50,071 nt of DNA, from the NCBI RefSeq assembly GCF_000472965.1, contig NZ_AXAU01000005.1, forward strand, positions 342,501 through 392,571, read 5' to 3'. Both the position numbers and the translations under genes were made by a program. Shown here in pieces: positions 8,011-16,130 of the stretch. This DNA is from Bradyrhizobium murdochi (GTDB lineage: Bacteria > Pseudomonadota > Alphaproteobacteria > Rhizobiales > Xanthobacteraceae). Every line of letters begins with the position of its first letter. Position 1 is the first letter of the stretch. The notes below the pieces were generated by a model, which made no database searches, had not been told where the DNA came from, and saw only the letters and a list, made by a program, of their open reading frames with translations.

Positions 8011-8871
8011 TCAATCCTCCGCGAGATACGACAGCACGATTTCGCAATATTTCTGCGGCGCCTGTTCGAACATCGGATGCGTGGCCCCCGGGATCATCTC
8101 GACGCGCGATCCCCTGACGTTGGCGGCCAAGGCATTCAGCACCTTTGGCAGCATACCTTTGGTGTTGGCGCCGCCGATAAACAGCGTCGGCGTCTTGATT
8201 GCCTCCGCATCCGCCTTGGAGAAGGGCGGCCGGTGGTCGCGCATCTGCCCGATCAGCGTCGTGGCGTTGTCGCGCAGCAATTGTTTCGGCGTCGCCGGCA
8301 GGCGCTTCCAGGCGCCGGGACCTTCCAGCGCATCCATGAAAATCTGCAAGCCGCCGTCGATATCGCCCTTGGCGATCACCTTGGCGGAAGCCGCGATCAT
8401 TCCGGCCAGCGGCGAGGGGCCGGGCATGTAAGCCGGATCGAGCGTGGCATCGAGTTCGCCGCCGGGCTCGGCCAGGATCAACTTGCGTAGCAGATCAGGC
8501 CGGCGCTGCGCGACGCGAAAGCAGATGTGCCCGCCGCGGGAATGGCCCATCAGGTCGACCGGCCTTGCATCCAGCTTTTCGATGAAGCCGATCACGTCGT
8601 CGACATGCTGGGCGATCGAATAGGTATCGCCGACGCCGTCCCAATGCTCCGGGAAGAAGTGCCGGAGCGACGGCGCGATCACGCGGTGCTTGCGCGTCAG
8701 CGGTCCCAGCACCGACGACCAGATCCGGAAATCGCACAGCGAGCCATGCACGCACACCAGCGGTGGGCCATTGCCGGCGCCGTGGCCGACATCGAGATAG
8801 GCCATGTCATAGCCGTTGACGTGAAGGGTTTGCACACGAAGCTCGCGGAATTGGAAGCAGGCGAGGGCCAT
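8011..8871 (-). CDS. Alpha/beta hydrolase (upstream tandem copy)
   Basis: A paralogue of the next gene, up to 286 residues. It has VHGSLCDFRIW, the nucleophile elbow GHSRGG and the catalytic His in ATHPMFEQAPQ. Where the paralogue has GGGDTRG this copy has GGANTKG, so the candidate catalytic acid is Asn here, unless another acidic residue serves. The annotated ATG at 8871 lacks a good ribosome site; a GTG at 8835 would align the N-terminus (VQTLHVNGYD) exactly with the paralogue. Both starts remain possible. Confidence 0.88.
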   Translation of the reverse strand: MALACFQFRELRVQTLHVNGYDMAYLDVGHGAGNGPPLVCVHGSLCDFRIWSSVLGPLTRKHRVIAPSLRHFFPEHWDGVGDTYSIAQHVDDVIGFIEKLDARPVDLMGHSRGGHICFRVAQRRPDLLRKLILAEPGGELDATLDPAYMPGPSPLAGMIAASAKVIAKGDIDGGLQIFMDALEGPGAWKRLPATPKQLLRDNATTLIGQMRDHRPPFSKADAEAIKTPTLFIGGANTKGMLPKVLNALAANVRGSRVEMIPGATHPMFEQAPQKYCEIVLSYLAED

Positions 8872-9010
8872 TGAAGGGCGTCGGCGGGAGCCCCAGATCA
8901 GCGGAAGTTGTTCATGCCGTCAAGTTCCCCCGGGATTCGGGTGGATAGCAATAATCTCCAAGCCTAGATTTGAGCTTGAGAGGAAAGCTAGTGGCATTGA
9001 ACAGGAGAAT

Positions 9011-9565
9011 ATGGAGCCAGTCATGACCGGGCACCATTTTGCGATATTCGACACCGCGATCGGCCGTTGCGGCATCGTCTGGGGTGAGCGCGGCATTACC
9101 TCGGTGCAATTGCCGATGGGCGACGAGAAGAAGACCCGCACTCGCCTGCAGCAGCGCCATGACGACCTGATCGAGACGTCGCCGCCCGCAAAGGTGCAGG
9201 CCGCGATCGACGGCATCGTCGAACTGCTCGAAGGCAAGCCGAAGGATCTCGCCGACGTCGTGCTCGATCTCGACGGCGTCCCCGAATTCAACCGCGGCGT
9301 CTACGACATCGCGCGTACGATACCGCCGGGCAAGACCATGACCTATGGCGATATCGCCAGGAAGCTGGGCGGCGTCGAGCTGTCGCGCGACGTCGGTCAG
9401 GCGCTCGGGCGCAACCCCTGTCCGATCGTCGTGCCGTGTCATCGCGTGCTCGCGGCGGGCAACAAGCCCGGCGGCTTCTCCGCCAATGGCGGGGTGGTGA
9501 CGAAGCTCAAGATGCTGGCGATCGAAGGCGCGGCGGTGAACCACACGCCGAGCCTGTTCGACTGA
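9011..9565 (+). CDS. ogt: Methylated-DNA--[protein]-cysteine S-methyltransferase
   Basis: A 184-residue suicide DNA-repair protein that transfers alkyl groups from O6-alkylguanine to its own cysteine. The acceptor site is PCHRV in NPCPIVVPCHRVLA, preceded by the helix-turn-helix region (MTYGDIARKLG) and followed by GGFSANGG. The start at 9011 has AGGAG at 9003-9007. No AraC-type activation domain is present, so it is Ogt-like rather than Ada-like. It is an isolated gene between the hydrolase pair and the MBL-fold region. Confidence 0.95.
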   Translation: MEPVMTGHHFAIFDTAIGRCGIVWGERGITSVQLPMGDEKKTRTRLQQRHDDLIETSPPAKVQAAIDGIVELLEGKPKDLADVVLDLDGVPEFNRGVYDIARTIPPGKTMTYGDIARKLGGVELSRDVGQALGRNPCPIVVPCHRVLAAGNKPGGFSANGGVVTKLKMLAIEGAAVNHTPSLFD

Positions 9566-9638
9566 GCGCTCGGAAAGCATGATGAAACTAGATTTGATTG
9601 CGAGCACGAAAGCGTCTCGAAAGCGGATGGGTTCGAGT

Positions 9639-10509
9639 TCATATCGCCTCGCAGGAGAATCCGTTGCCGGCGCGCCGAATCTTCCCAACCGAAGGTGACG
9701 GGAAATGCGCGGTGCAGCACAGGGTATCGGTGTCGCAGTAGCGCTCCAGGAAGCCGCGCCGCGTCGCCGCCGCCTGCGCCTGGTCGACGTCGAACTTCAC
9801 GGATAGTTCCGGATAGCGCGTCTGCAACGGCGAATGCATCAGGTCGCCCGAGAATACGGCGTCATCCTTAGCGCGGCCGAAGGTGAAGGCGACATGGCCG
9901 GGCGTATGGCCCGGCGTCGGCAGGATGCGGGTGTGGTCGCCGATCGCAAAATCGCTGCGGACGATTTCGGCCTGTTTGGCCTCGACGACCGGCAGCACGC
10001 TATCGCCAAATGGCGGCACCGGCGTCTTCGCGTGCGTCTCGGTCCAGTAGTCGAATTCGGTCTTGTCGAACACGTAGCGCGCTTTCGGGAATGTCGGCAC
10101 CCAGCGGCCATTGTCGAGCCGCGTGTTCCAGCCGACATGGTCGACATGCAGATGCGTGCACATGACGTAGTCGATGTCTTCGACGGAGAAGCCGGCTGCG
10201 GCGAGACCGCGCATATAGGTGTCGTCGGCCTTCATGTTCCATTTCGGCCGCTGCGGCCGCGGCTTGTCGTTGCCGATGCAGCTATCGATCAGGATGGTGT
10301 GGTGCGGCGTCTTCACTACGTAAGACTGGAAGCAGAGGATCAGCACGTCCTTGTCGTCGAGCGCGCCGGCGTCTCGCATCCATGACCGGTTCTCCGCAAG
10401 GACCTCCGGTGTCAGCCCCCGGCAGCATCTCCAGCGCCGGCAGGAAGGTGGTTTCCTGCTCGATGATGCGGTAAATGGCGAGGTCGCCCACGGTGAATTT
10501 CAGGCTCAT
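9639..10509 (-). pseudogene. MBL-fold metallo-hydrolase, interrupted by a single-base frameshift
   Basis: The N-terminal part starts at the ATG at 10509 (MSLKFTVGDLAIYRIIEQE) and runs to EMLPG. The rest lies in the +1 frame (LTPEVLAENRSWMRDAG onward) and continues through the zinc motif THLHVDHVGWN, GHTPGH and GDLMHSPLQT to a stop at 9639. The frames join at a run of five C at 10416-10420 (five G on the coding strand); four would restore one 289-residue protein. It is a diverged paralogue of the intact MBL gene at 12722-13570. The ATG overlaps the stop of the small secreted ORF upstream (ATGA). A sequencing error in the homopolymer is the main alternative to a true pseudogene. Confidence 0.85.
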
Positions 10510-10814
10510 GGTTTTCCTGCTGAATTGTCGTGCGTTGTTGTCCGGGACGTAAGAAATAATGAAGTTGGCAGGTCGCCGAAATAACCGATCGCCCGAAAAC
10601 GTGGCGTGACTGATTGCTCGATCAATTTGACCGAAACGATTTGCCGGTCGCCAGCAGTCAGCCAACCGTCGTCAGTCGCGGCTGGGCTGCCGCAGGCGAG
10701 ATTACGCTGATCCGTCGAGAATTGATGGAGCTGCTGCGCGGCGGCAGCAGACGCCGTGAGCGCGAAGACAGCGGCGAAGCCGAGGCGCTGCGATCCTTTG
10801 GCAACCTCGCGCAT
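10506..10814 (-). CDS. Small predicted secreted protein of unknown function
   Basis: A 102-residue ORF starting at the ATG at 10814 after GGGGGAGA. It begins with a clear Sec signal peptide (about residues 1-27: basic start, LGFAAVFALTASAAAA, then QQ). The mature part has one Cys in NLACGSPAATDDGWL. That segment reminds me of the N-terminus of beta-lactamase-family serine hydrolases, so it could be a truncated 5' remnant; this is a weak impression. Its TGA overlaps the ATG of the MBL gene (ATGA, 10509-10506), implying co-transcription and translational coupling. The frame extends further upstream only through the GST gene in another frame. Confidence 0.5.
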   Translation of the reverse strand: MREVAKGSQRLGFAAVFALTASAAAAQQLHQFSTDQRNLACGSPAATDDGWLTAGDRQIVSVKLIEQSVTPRFRAIGYFGDLPTSLFLTSRTTTHDNSAGKP

Positions 10815-10837
10815 GCCGCTGTCTCCCCCTCTCGTTG

Positions 10838-11452
10838 TTACGCCGGCGGCGGCACCGAGATTTTCACCGACGGCCGTTCCATCATCCTCTGATGGAAAGC
10901 GTCGAGCTTCGGATAGGCCTTGCGCCAGCCGCAATCGGCAAAGCGGAAGTCGGCATAGCCGAGCACGCAAACCAGGCCGATCTGCGCAATGTTGAACGGA
11001 CCGGACAGCACTTCGGGCTTGTTCTCGAACCGTGCCATGCCGGCCCACGCACGATTCCAATGGTCGTCGTGCCAGGCGTCCCAGCGCAGCCCTTCCGGCC
11101 TCGCCATCTTTTCGTAGCGGCACAGCAGCATGGAATCGAGCATGCCCTGCAGCAGGGAATGGTCGCTCTTCACCTTCCACCGCTCAGGCCCGGATGCGGG
11201 GATCAGCTTTCCGCCGCCGGCGAGCTCGTCGAGATATTCGACGATGACATAGGAATCGAGAATGACGTCACCATTGTCGAGGATCAGCACCGGCAGCTTT
11301 TTCAGCGGCGTGATCTTCGAGTATTCTTCATTGGGTTGACCCGGAGCAACCGTCGCCGGAGTGAGTTCAATCTTGTCGATCAGGCCGGTCTCGATCGCGG
11401 CGATGCGGACTTTTCGGGCGAACGGCGAGGCGGGAGAGAAGGTGAGTTTCAT
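10838..11452 (-). CDS. Glutathione S-transferase family protein
   Basis: A 204-residue cytosolic GST. The thioredoxin-like N-terminal domain carries the likely catalytic serine in SPASPFARKV, and the glutathione-contact segment PVLILDNGDVILDSYVI (about residues 55-71); an all-helical C-terminal domain follows. The ATG at 11452 fits the family N-terminus (MKLTFSPASP). The 67-residue in-frame extension upstream runs into a palindromic repeat and is rejected. The FAH-family gene lies immediately upstream on the same strand. GST plus FAH pairs occur in aromatic ring-cleavage pathways (isomerase then hydrolase), a plausible but unproven role here. Confidence 0.92.
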   Translation of the reverse strand: MKLTFSPASPFARKVRIAAIETGLIDKIELTPATVAPGQPNEEYSKITPLKKLPVLILDNGDVILDSYVIVEYLDELAGGGKLIPASGPERWKVKSDHSLLQGMLDSMLLCRYEKMARPEGLRWDAWHDDHWNRAWAGMARFENKPEVLSGPFNIAQIGLVCVLGYADFRFADCGWRKAYPKLDAFHQRMMERPSVKISVPPPA

Positions 11453-11489
11453 GGAGGGGTTCCTCGGAGGCTTCTTCTTGTTTTGTGCG

Positions 11490-11642
11490 GCGATGACACT
11501 CGATGTCATCATCCGCGAAAGCGGATGATCCAGTACGCCGCGGCGGTTCGGTTTTCTCACCAATGCCGCGGCGTACTGGATACCCCGCAAGAGCCTGTCG
11601 CCGGGCTCGCCGAAGGCGAGACCCGGTGGCGGGGTATGACGT
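11490..11642. repeat. Intergenic palindromic repeat (GCGGATGATCCAGTACGCCGCGG-type)
   Basis: Nested inverted repeats fill the gap between the FAH and GST genes: CATCCGC/GCGGATG, CCAGTACGCCGCGGC/GCCGCGGCGTACTGG and ACCCCGC/GCGGGGT around CGCCGGGCTCGCCGAAGG. I recognise the pattern as a dispersed repeat of this bacterial group, from memory and without a search. Confidence 0.65.
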
Positions 11643-12485
11643 CTAGGCCGCAATGATTTCCTGGCGCTGCTCGCCGAGCCCTTCGATGCCGAGCGTGACG
11701 ACGTCGCCGACGTTGAGGAAGGTCGGCGGCTTCATGCCGAGGCCCACGCCGGGCGGGGTGCCGGTGGTGACGATGTCGCCGGGCAACAGCGTCATGAACT
11801 GCGAGACATAGGAAATGCACTTCGCCATCGAGAAGATCATGGTCGAGGTCGATCCGGTCTGGCAGCGCTTGCCGTTGACGTCGAGCCACATCGACAGCTT
11901 CTGCACGTCGGGGATTTCGTCCTTGGTGACCAGCCACGGGCCGAGCGGGCCGAACGTGTCGTGCGACTTGCCCTTGGTCCACTGACCGAGCCGCTCGATC
12001 TGGAAATTGCGCTCGGAGACGTCGTTGCAGACGCAATAGCCGGCGATGTGGTCGAGCGCGTCGGCCTCCGAGACATATTTGGCGCGGGTGCCGATGATGG
12101 CGGCGATCTCGACTTCCCAGTCGAGCTTGGTGGAGCCGCGCGGCTTTTCGACCGCATCGTTCGGGCCCGACAGCGAGGTGTTGGCCTTGATGAAGAAGAT
12201 CGGCTCGGTCGGGATCGGCGATCCCGTCTCCTTGGCGTGGTCGCTGTAGTTCAGACCGATCGCCACGAATTTCGAGATGCCGGTGACCGGCGCGCCCAGG
12301 CGCTGCTTGCCGTCGACGGCGGGAAGCTTGGAGGTATCCAGCGCCGCCAGCTTGGCCAGCGAGGCCGGCGCATAGGCATCCCCGTCGAGATCCCTGACAT
12401 GGGCGGAAAGATCGCGCAGCTGGCCGGATTTATCGATCAGGCCGGGCTTTTCCGCACCCTTGGCGCCGTAACGAACAAGCTTCAT
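11643..12485 (-). CDS. Fumarylacetoacetate hydrolase family protein
   Basis: A 280-residue FAH-family enzyme, acting on 2-oxo-acid C-C bonds or related hydration/decarboxylation steps. Characteristic segments are AIGLNYSDHAKETG, the metal-ligand region DWEVEIAAIIG, GYCVCNDVSERNFQ, FGPLGPWLVT and GDIVTTGTPPGVG. The ATG at 12485 follows AGGGAGCG. The longer frame to 12632 is unsupported and enters another repeat. Together with the downstream GST gene it could process an aromatic ring-cleavage product. The exact substrate cannot be told from sequence. Confidence 0.93.
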   Translation of the reverse strand: MKLVRYGAKGAEKPGLIDKSGQLRDLSAHVRDLDGDAYAPASLAKLAALDTSKLPAVDGKQRLGAPVTGISKFVAIGLNYSDHAKETGSPIPTEPIFFIKANTSLSGPNDAVEKPRGSTKLDWEVEIAAIIGTRAKYVSEADALDHIAGYCVCNDVSERNFQIERLGQWTKGKSHDTFGPLGPWLVTKDEIPDVQKLSMWLDVNGKRCQTGSTSTMIFSMAKCISYVSQFMTLLPGDIVTTGTPPGVGLGMKPPTFLNVGDVVTLGIEGLGEQRQEIIAA

Positions 12486-12602
12486 TTTATCGCTCCCTGC
12501 GGGGTTATCAGATCTTATTGGTGGTATACCTCGGCACGCTTCTTGGAACAGCGGCGCAGGAAATTCAACTGCCGACCCGACCCCAGCGCTACATACCAGA
12601 CC

Positions 12603-12701
12603 CTCATCCTGAGGAGGCCGCAGCGCGGCCATCTCGAAGGATGTGGCCCGACTGGGGCCTACATGGTTCGAGACGGCGCAAGCGCCTTCTCACCATGAGG
12701 G
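12603..12701. repeat. Intergenic palindromic repeat (CCTCATCCTGAGGAG family, copy 2)
   Basis: Read forward, this is a diverged reverse-complement copy of the element at 2108-2200: CTCATCCTGAGGAG, CTCGAAGGATG, ATGGTTCGAGACGG and CTCACCATGAGG occur in the same order. It separates the FAH gene from the intact MBL-fold gene. Confidence 0.75.
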
Positions 12702-12721
12702 GCAAGAAAGACGCCTCAAGG

Positions 12722-13570
12722 TCACCCCAGCGCCACGAACCGGAAAGCGTCGCCATCGCGCTTGATGTGACCGGCACTGAAGTGCCCGCCTATCACCAGT
12801 GTGGGCGTGTCGGCGAAGCGCGAAAATAGTTCGCGGCGGGTTTCGGCCGATTGCCGGGGATCGGAATCGGCAGTCGAGGACCAGTCGAGATGGGCCATCT
12901 GGCACGGATGATGGGCGACGTCCCCCGTCAGCAGGGCTTCCTCACCGTCCGACTTGATGTGGACGCTCATATGGCCGGGACTGTGGCCGGAGGTCGGGAT
13001 CAACGTGATTTCATCCGTCAATCTGGCATCGCTGGCGACGAGCTCGGAGTTGCCGGCGTCGGCGATCGGCTTCACGGAATCGTCGAACACGGCGAGCTTA
13101 TCCGGCGCATCGCTGTGGTCGCGCCAGTGCTCGTATTCGCCTCTGCCGAATACATAGCGGGCATTGGCGAAGGTCGGCACCCATTTGCCGTCGACGAGTT
13201 TCGTGTTCCAGCCGACATGGTCGACATGCAGGTGCGTGCACAGCACGGTATCGATGCTGTCGGGCGGGAAGCCCGCCGCTGTCAGCATGTCGAGGAACGG
13301 ATGCTTTCGGTTGTTCCAGGTCGGCACATTGCGGCCCTGCTTGTCGTTGCCGAGACCGGTATCGACGATGATCCGGCGCGACGGAGTCTCGACCAGGAAC
13401 GAATGGATCGACATTTTCAGCCGGCCTTCCTCGGTCGCAAATTGCGGGATCAGCCAAGGCAATTTCCGGATTTCCTCGTTGGTCGCGAGCGGAAGAATGA
13501 AACGGGTGCTGCCGACAGTCTCCATTTCGACAATTCTCGTGATCCTGACCCTGCCCACGTTCCAGTGCAT
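12722..13570 (-). CDS. MBL-fold metallo-hydrolase (intact paralogue)
   Basis: A 282-residue metallo-beta-lactamase-fold hydrolase. Metal ligands are in THLHVDHVGWN (HxHxDH), GHSPGHMSVH, GDVAHHP and the late His in GGHFSAGH. The LHVDHVGWNT form is the one also seen in the frameshifted paralogue at 9639-10509. Such enzymes hydrolyse lactones, esters or thioesters; the substrate is unknown. The start at 13570 (MHWNVGRVRITRI) is preferred, with a nearby alternative at 13579; both follow GAGAGG. Confidence 0.9.
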   Translation of the reverse strand: MHWNVGRVRITRIVEMETVGSTRFILPLATNEEIRKLPWLIPQFATEEGRLKMSIHSFLVETPSRRIIVDTGLGNDKQGRNVPTWNNRKHPFLDMLTAAGFPPDSIDTVLCTHLHVDHVGWNTKLVDGKWVPTFANARYVFGRGEYEHWRDHSDAPDKLAVFDDSVKPIADAGNSELVASDARLTDEITLIPTSGHSPGHMSVHIKSDGEEALLTGDVAHHPCQMAHLDWSSTADSDPRQSAETRRELFSRFADTPTLVIGGHFSAGHIKRDGDAFRFVALG

Positions 13571-13687
13571 CCGGCGCATCCTCTCGTTTCTGATTGTTCG
13601 GGCAAGGATGCGGGTTTCCATCTGCCGGCGCAATGGATCATCCGACGGCGTTCAGCGTTATCGCATAGCCCGTATGAGGAACATGCG

Positions 13688-14143
13688 ATGCCAGAACTCC
13701 TTATTTCGCCCGAAAAAATCGGCTTTCTGATCGAGAAGGCCCGGCAATTCGACGTCAAGGAAGGCGCATCCGATCCGGATTCAGGATCGAACGCGGGCGA
13801 TGACGACATGATCGACGTGCTGCAGGACAACGGAAAAGATCCAGTCGTCAGCGAGATCACCGGCTTCATCAACTCGCTTTCCGAGGACGAGAGGGTCGCT
13901 CTCGTCGCGCTGATGCGACTGGGGCGCGGCGACGCCACCATCGAGGAATGGGAGGATCTACGTGCGGAAGCGGCGGGCCAGCGGGACCGCGACACCGCGC
14001 GCTATCTTCTCGGCGAGCCGATGCTTGGAGATTTGCTGGCGCAGGGGCTCGACGAGTTCGGCCTTAGCTGGAACGAGGAGCGAACGACGGCCGATTCCTC
14101 CGGTGTCAGCCAGCGGGAAGAAGACGAGCGCAATCCACGATAA
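13688..14143 (+). CDS. DUF3775 domain-containing protein
   Basis: A 151-residue acidic cytosolic protein (MPELLISPEKIGFLIEKARQ) with the pattern I associate with DUF3775: an N-terminal helix, an acidic linker (DPDSGSNAGDDDMIDVL), then EITGFINSLSEDERVALVALMRLGRGD and a conserved-looking YLLGEPMLGDLL. GAGGA lies about ten bases before the ATG. Function is unknown. It is convergent with the quinone-oxidoreductase-like gene and the two coding regions overlap by 38 bp. Confidence 0.8.
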   Translation: MPELLISPEKIGFLIEKARQFDVKEGASDPDSGSNAGDDDMIDVLQDNGKDPVVSEITGFINSLSEDERVALVALMRLGRGDATIEEWEDLRAEAAGQRDRDTARYLLGEPMLGDLLAQGLDEFGLSWNEERTTADSSGVSQREEDERNPR

Positions 14144-15110
14144 CGGTGCCCAGCTTGTCGCCTTTCTCCACCGCAAGGTGCGCCAGCGCGGTGTCCGAGA
14201 GTGCGAACTGCGCGGCGACGTTATGGATGCGCCGGCCTGCCGACAGCCATTTCGTGATGTCGGCTTGCGCTGCCGCCAGTAGCGGCGGCGGCAGCGCAAA
14301 CAGCACGAGTGCGCGGACCGCGATGCATTTCTCCATCAATTCGCGCATTGGCACGACCGGCGTGCGGTTGCCGTTGGTGGCGTAGACCGCAATCGTCGAA
14401 TTGGTGCACATCAGTTTCAGCGTGGTCGCGATATTGCCGCCGAAATCGACATCGACGACGCGGTCGACGCCGCGCTGCCCGGTGAAGGCCATCGCCTTCG
14501 CAACAACGTCCTCCGTCTTGTAGTTGACGACGAGATCGGCGCCGGCGAGACGTGCCTGCTCGGCCTTGGCTGCCGAACTGACGGTCGCGATCACCTTGGC
14601 GCCACCCCATTTGGCGAGCTGCACGGCATAGTGCCCGACCGCGCCGGCGCCGCCGGTGACGAGCACCGTCTGCCCCACGATCGGCCCGTCACAATAGAGA
14701 CAGCACCATGCCGTCATGCCGGGAATGCCCAGCGTAGCGCCTTCGGCAAACGAGAGACTATCCGGCAGCGGCGTCACCAGATGTTCGGCGAGCGCAATAT
14801 ATTCAGCCGCGGTGCCGAACGCGCGGCCATTGCGCTGGCCGTTGAACAGCCAGACGCGCTGGCCGATCTTGAGCCGCGTGACGCCGTCGCCGACCTGATC
14901 GATGATGCCGGCGCCATCGCTGTTTGGAATAACGCGCGGATACTCCATCGGCCGGTAGCCGCCGCCGCGGCGGCCGACATCGGCGGGATTGACGCCGGAC
15001 GTCTCCAGCCGTACCCGGACTTCGCCCGGGCCAGCCACCGGCGCCGGCATCTCGCCATAGGCCAGCACTTCCTGTGCTGGCCCGGTTCGCTCGTACCAGA
15101 CTGCCTTCAT
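14106..15110 (-). CDS. Zinc-independent MDR family NADPH:quinone-oxidoreductase-like protein
   Basis: A 334-residue medium-chain dehydrogenase/reductase. The N-terminal GroES-like part is MKAVWYERTGPAQEVLAYGE with SGVNPADVGRRGGGY; the NADPH-binding Rossmann motif is VLVTGGAGAVGHYAVQLAKWGG (quoted in two parts: VLVTGGAGAVG and HYAVQLAKWGG). The cysteine cluster of zinc-binding alcohol dehydrogenases is absent, favouring a quinone oxidoreductase type. The ATG at 15110 overlaps the stop of the SDR gene (ATGA, 15110-15107), so the two are translationally coupled. Confidence 0.92.
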   Translation of the reverse strand: MKAVWYERTGPAQEVLAYGEMPAPVAGPGEVRVRLETSGVNPADVGRRGGGYRPMEYPRVIPNSDGAGIIDQVGDGVTRLKIGQRVWLFNGQRNGRAFGTAAEYIALAEHLVTPLPDSLSFAEGATLGIPGMTAWCCLYCDGPIVGQTVLVTGGAGAVGHYAVQLAKWGGAKVIATVSSAAKAEQARLAGADLVVNYKTEDVVAKAMAFTGQRGVDRVVDVDFGGNIATTLKLMCTNSTIAVYATNGNRTPVVPMRELMEKCIAVRALVLFALPPPLLAAAQADITKWLSAGRRIHNVAAQFALSDTALAHLAVEKGDKLGTVIVDCARLLPAG

Positions 15111-15892
15111 AGCGTGCCGGGGAAAGCGCCGCCGTCGAGCAAAATGTTCTGGCCGGTGATGAAGCCGGCCTTGGCGCCGCACAGGAAGGCGCAGGCATAG
15201 CCGAACTCGTCGGGATCGCCGAACCGCCCGGCGGGATTGAGTTTTGCGCGCTCGGCCAGCAACTGATCCACGGTGATGCCGCGCTTTTCGGCGTCGACCT
15301 TCGCCACCGGTCCGCGCAGGCGGTCCGTGTCGAACGGTCCTGGCAGTAGCGCATTGATAGTGACGTTGTTGATCACGGTCTTGCGCGCGATCCCGGCGAC
15401 GAAACCGGTGAGGCCAGCGCGGGCGCCGTTGGAGAGGCCCAGCACTTCGATCGGCGCCTTCACTGCGGCCGAGGTGATATTGACGATGCGGCCAAATTTC
15501 CGCGCCATCATGCCGTCCACCGTCGCCTTGATCAGTTCGATCGGCGTCAGCATGTTGGCGTCGATTGCCTTGATCCAGTCATCGCGGGTCCAGTTGCGGA
15601 AATCGCCGGGCGGCGGACCGCCGGCATTGTTGATTAGGATGTCCGGTTCGGGACAGGCCTTCAGCACGGCTTCGCGGCCGGCGGGCGTCGTGATGTCGCC
15701 GACAATCTCGGTTACCGTGACGCCGGGATTGGCCTTGCGGATATCGTCGGCCGCCTTCTTCAGTGCCTCCGCTCCGCGCGCGGTCAACGTGACGTGCACG
15801 CCCTCATTGGCCAGCGCCACGGCGCAGGCGCGCCCCAAGCCCTTGCTCGATGCGCAGACGATGGCACGGCGGCCTTTGATCCCAAGATCCAC
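15107..15892 (-). CDS. SDR family oxidoreductase with an atypical active site
   Basis: A 261-residue short-chain dehydrogenase/reductase fold. The cofactor motif is CASSKGLGRACA, a degenerate TGxxxGxG, and NNAGGPPPG is conserved. The catalytic region reads NITSAAVKAPIEVLGLSNGAR, quoted to its last residue; the usual YxxxK is replaced so that Ser and Arg occupy the Tyr and Lys positions (SNGAR). This resembles the BKR-like SDR subgroup that lacks a perfect catalytic tetrad. The gene is coupled to the downstream MDR gene by an ATGA overlap. Enzymatic activity is therefore uncertain. Confidence 0.9.
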   Translation of the reverse strand: MDLGIKGRRAIVCASSKGLGRACAVALANEGVHVTLTARGAEALKKAADDIRKANPGVTVTEIVGDITTPAGREAVLKACPEPDILINNAGGPPPGDFRNWTRDDWIKAIDANMLTPIELIKATVDGMMARKFGRIVNITSAAVKAPIEVLGLSNGARAGLTGFVAGIARKTVINNVTINALLPGPFDTDRLRGPVAKVDAEKRGITVDQLLAERAKLNPAGRFGDPDEFGYACAFLCGAKAGFITGQNILLDGGAFPGTL

Positions 15893-16025
15893 TTTTTCTC
15901 TCCCGTTGCATCAGGTGATATTCTTGTAGTCCGATGCGGCCACTCTAGCCAAATCGGATACTGCTGGTAAGCCGTGGAGTGTGCTGATAATGCATAATTG
16001 CGATCTCGGAAATCGGCTCACTCCA

Positions 16026-16110
16026 CGTCATTGCGAGCGAAGCGAAGCAATCCATGCCACGGCATAACGGATAGATGGATTGCTTCGTCGCTTCGCTCCT
16101 CGCAATGACG
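16026..16110. repeat. Intergenic inverted repeat (CGTCATTGCGAGCGAAGCG type)
   Basis: CGTCATTGCGAGCGAAGCG with GAAGCAATCCAT (16026-16055) is mirrored by ATGGATTGCTTCG and CTCGCAATGACG (16075-16110), forming a long hairpin around a loop of about 20 bases. I recognise it as a dispersed repeat of Bradyrhizobiaceae. The rest of the gap between 15893 and 16130 holds no gene I can support. Confidence 0.8.
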
Positions 16111-16130
16111 GAGGGGCGCTACAACGAAAA

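Noticed and set aside
9566..9638. Possible repeat fragment with GAAAGCGTCTCGAAAGCGG after the ogt gene
   Set aside because: Too short and without a convincing partner in the window to be called a repeat.
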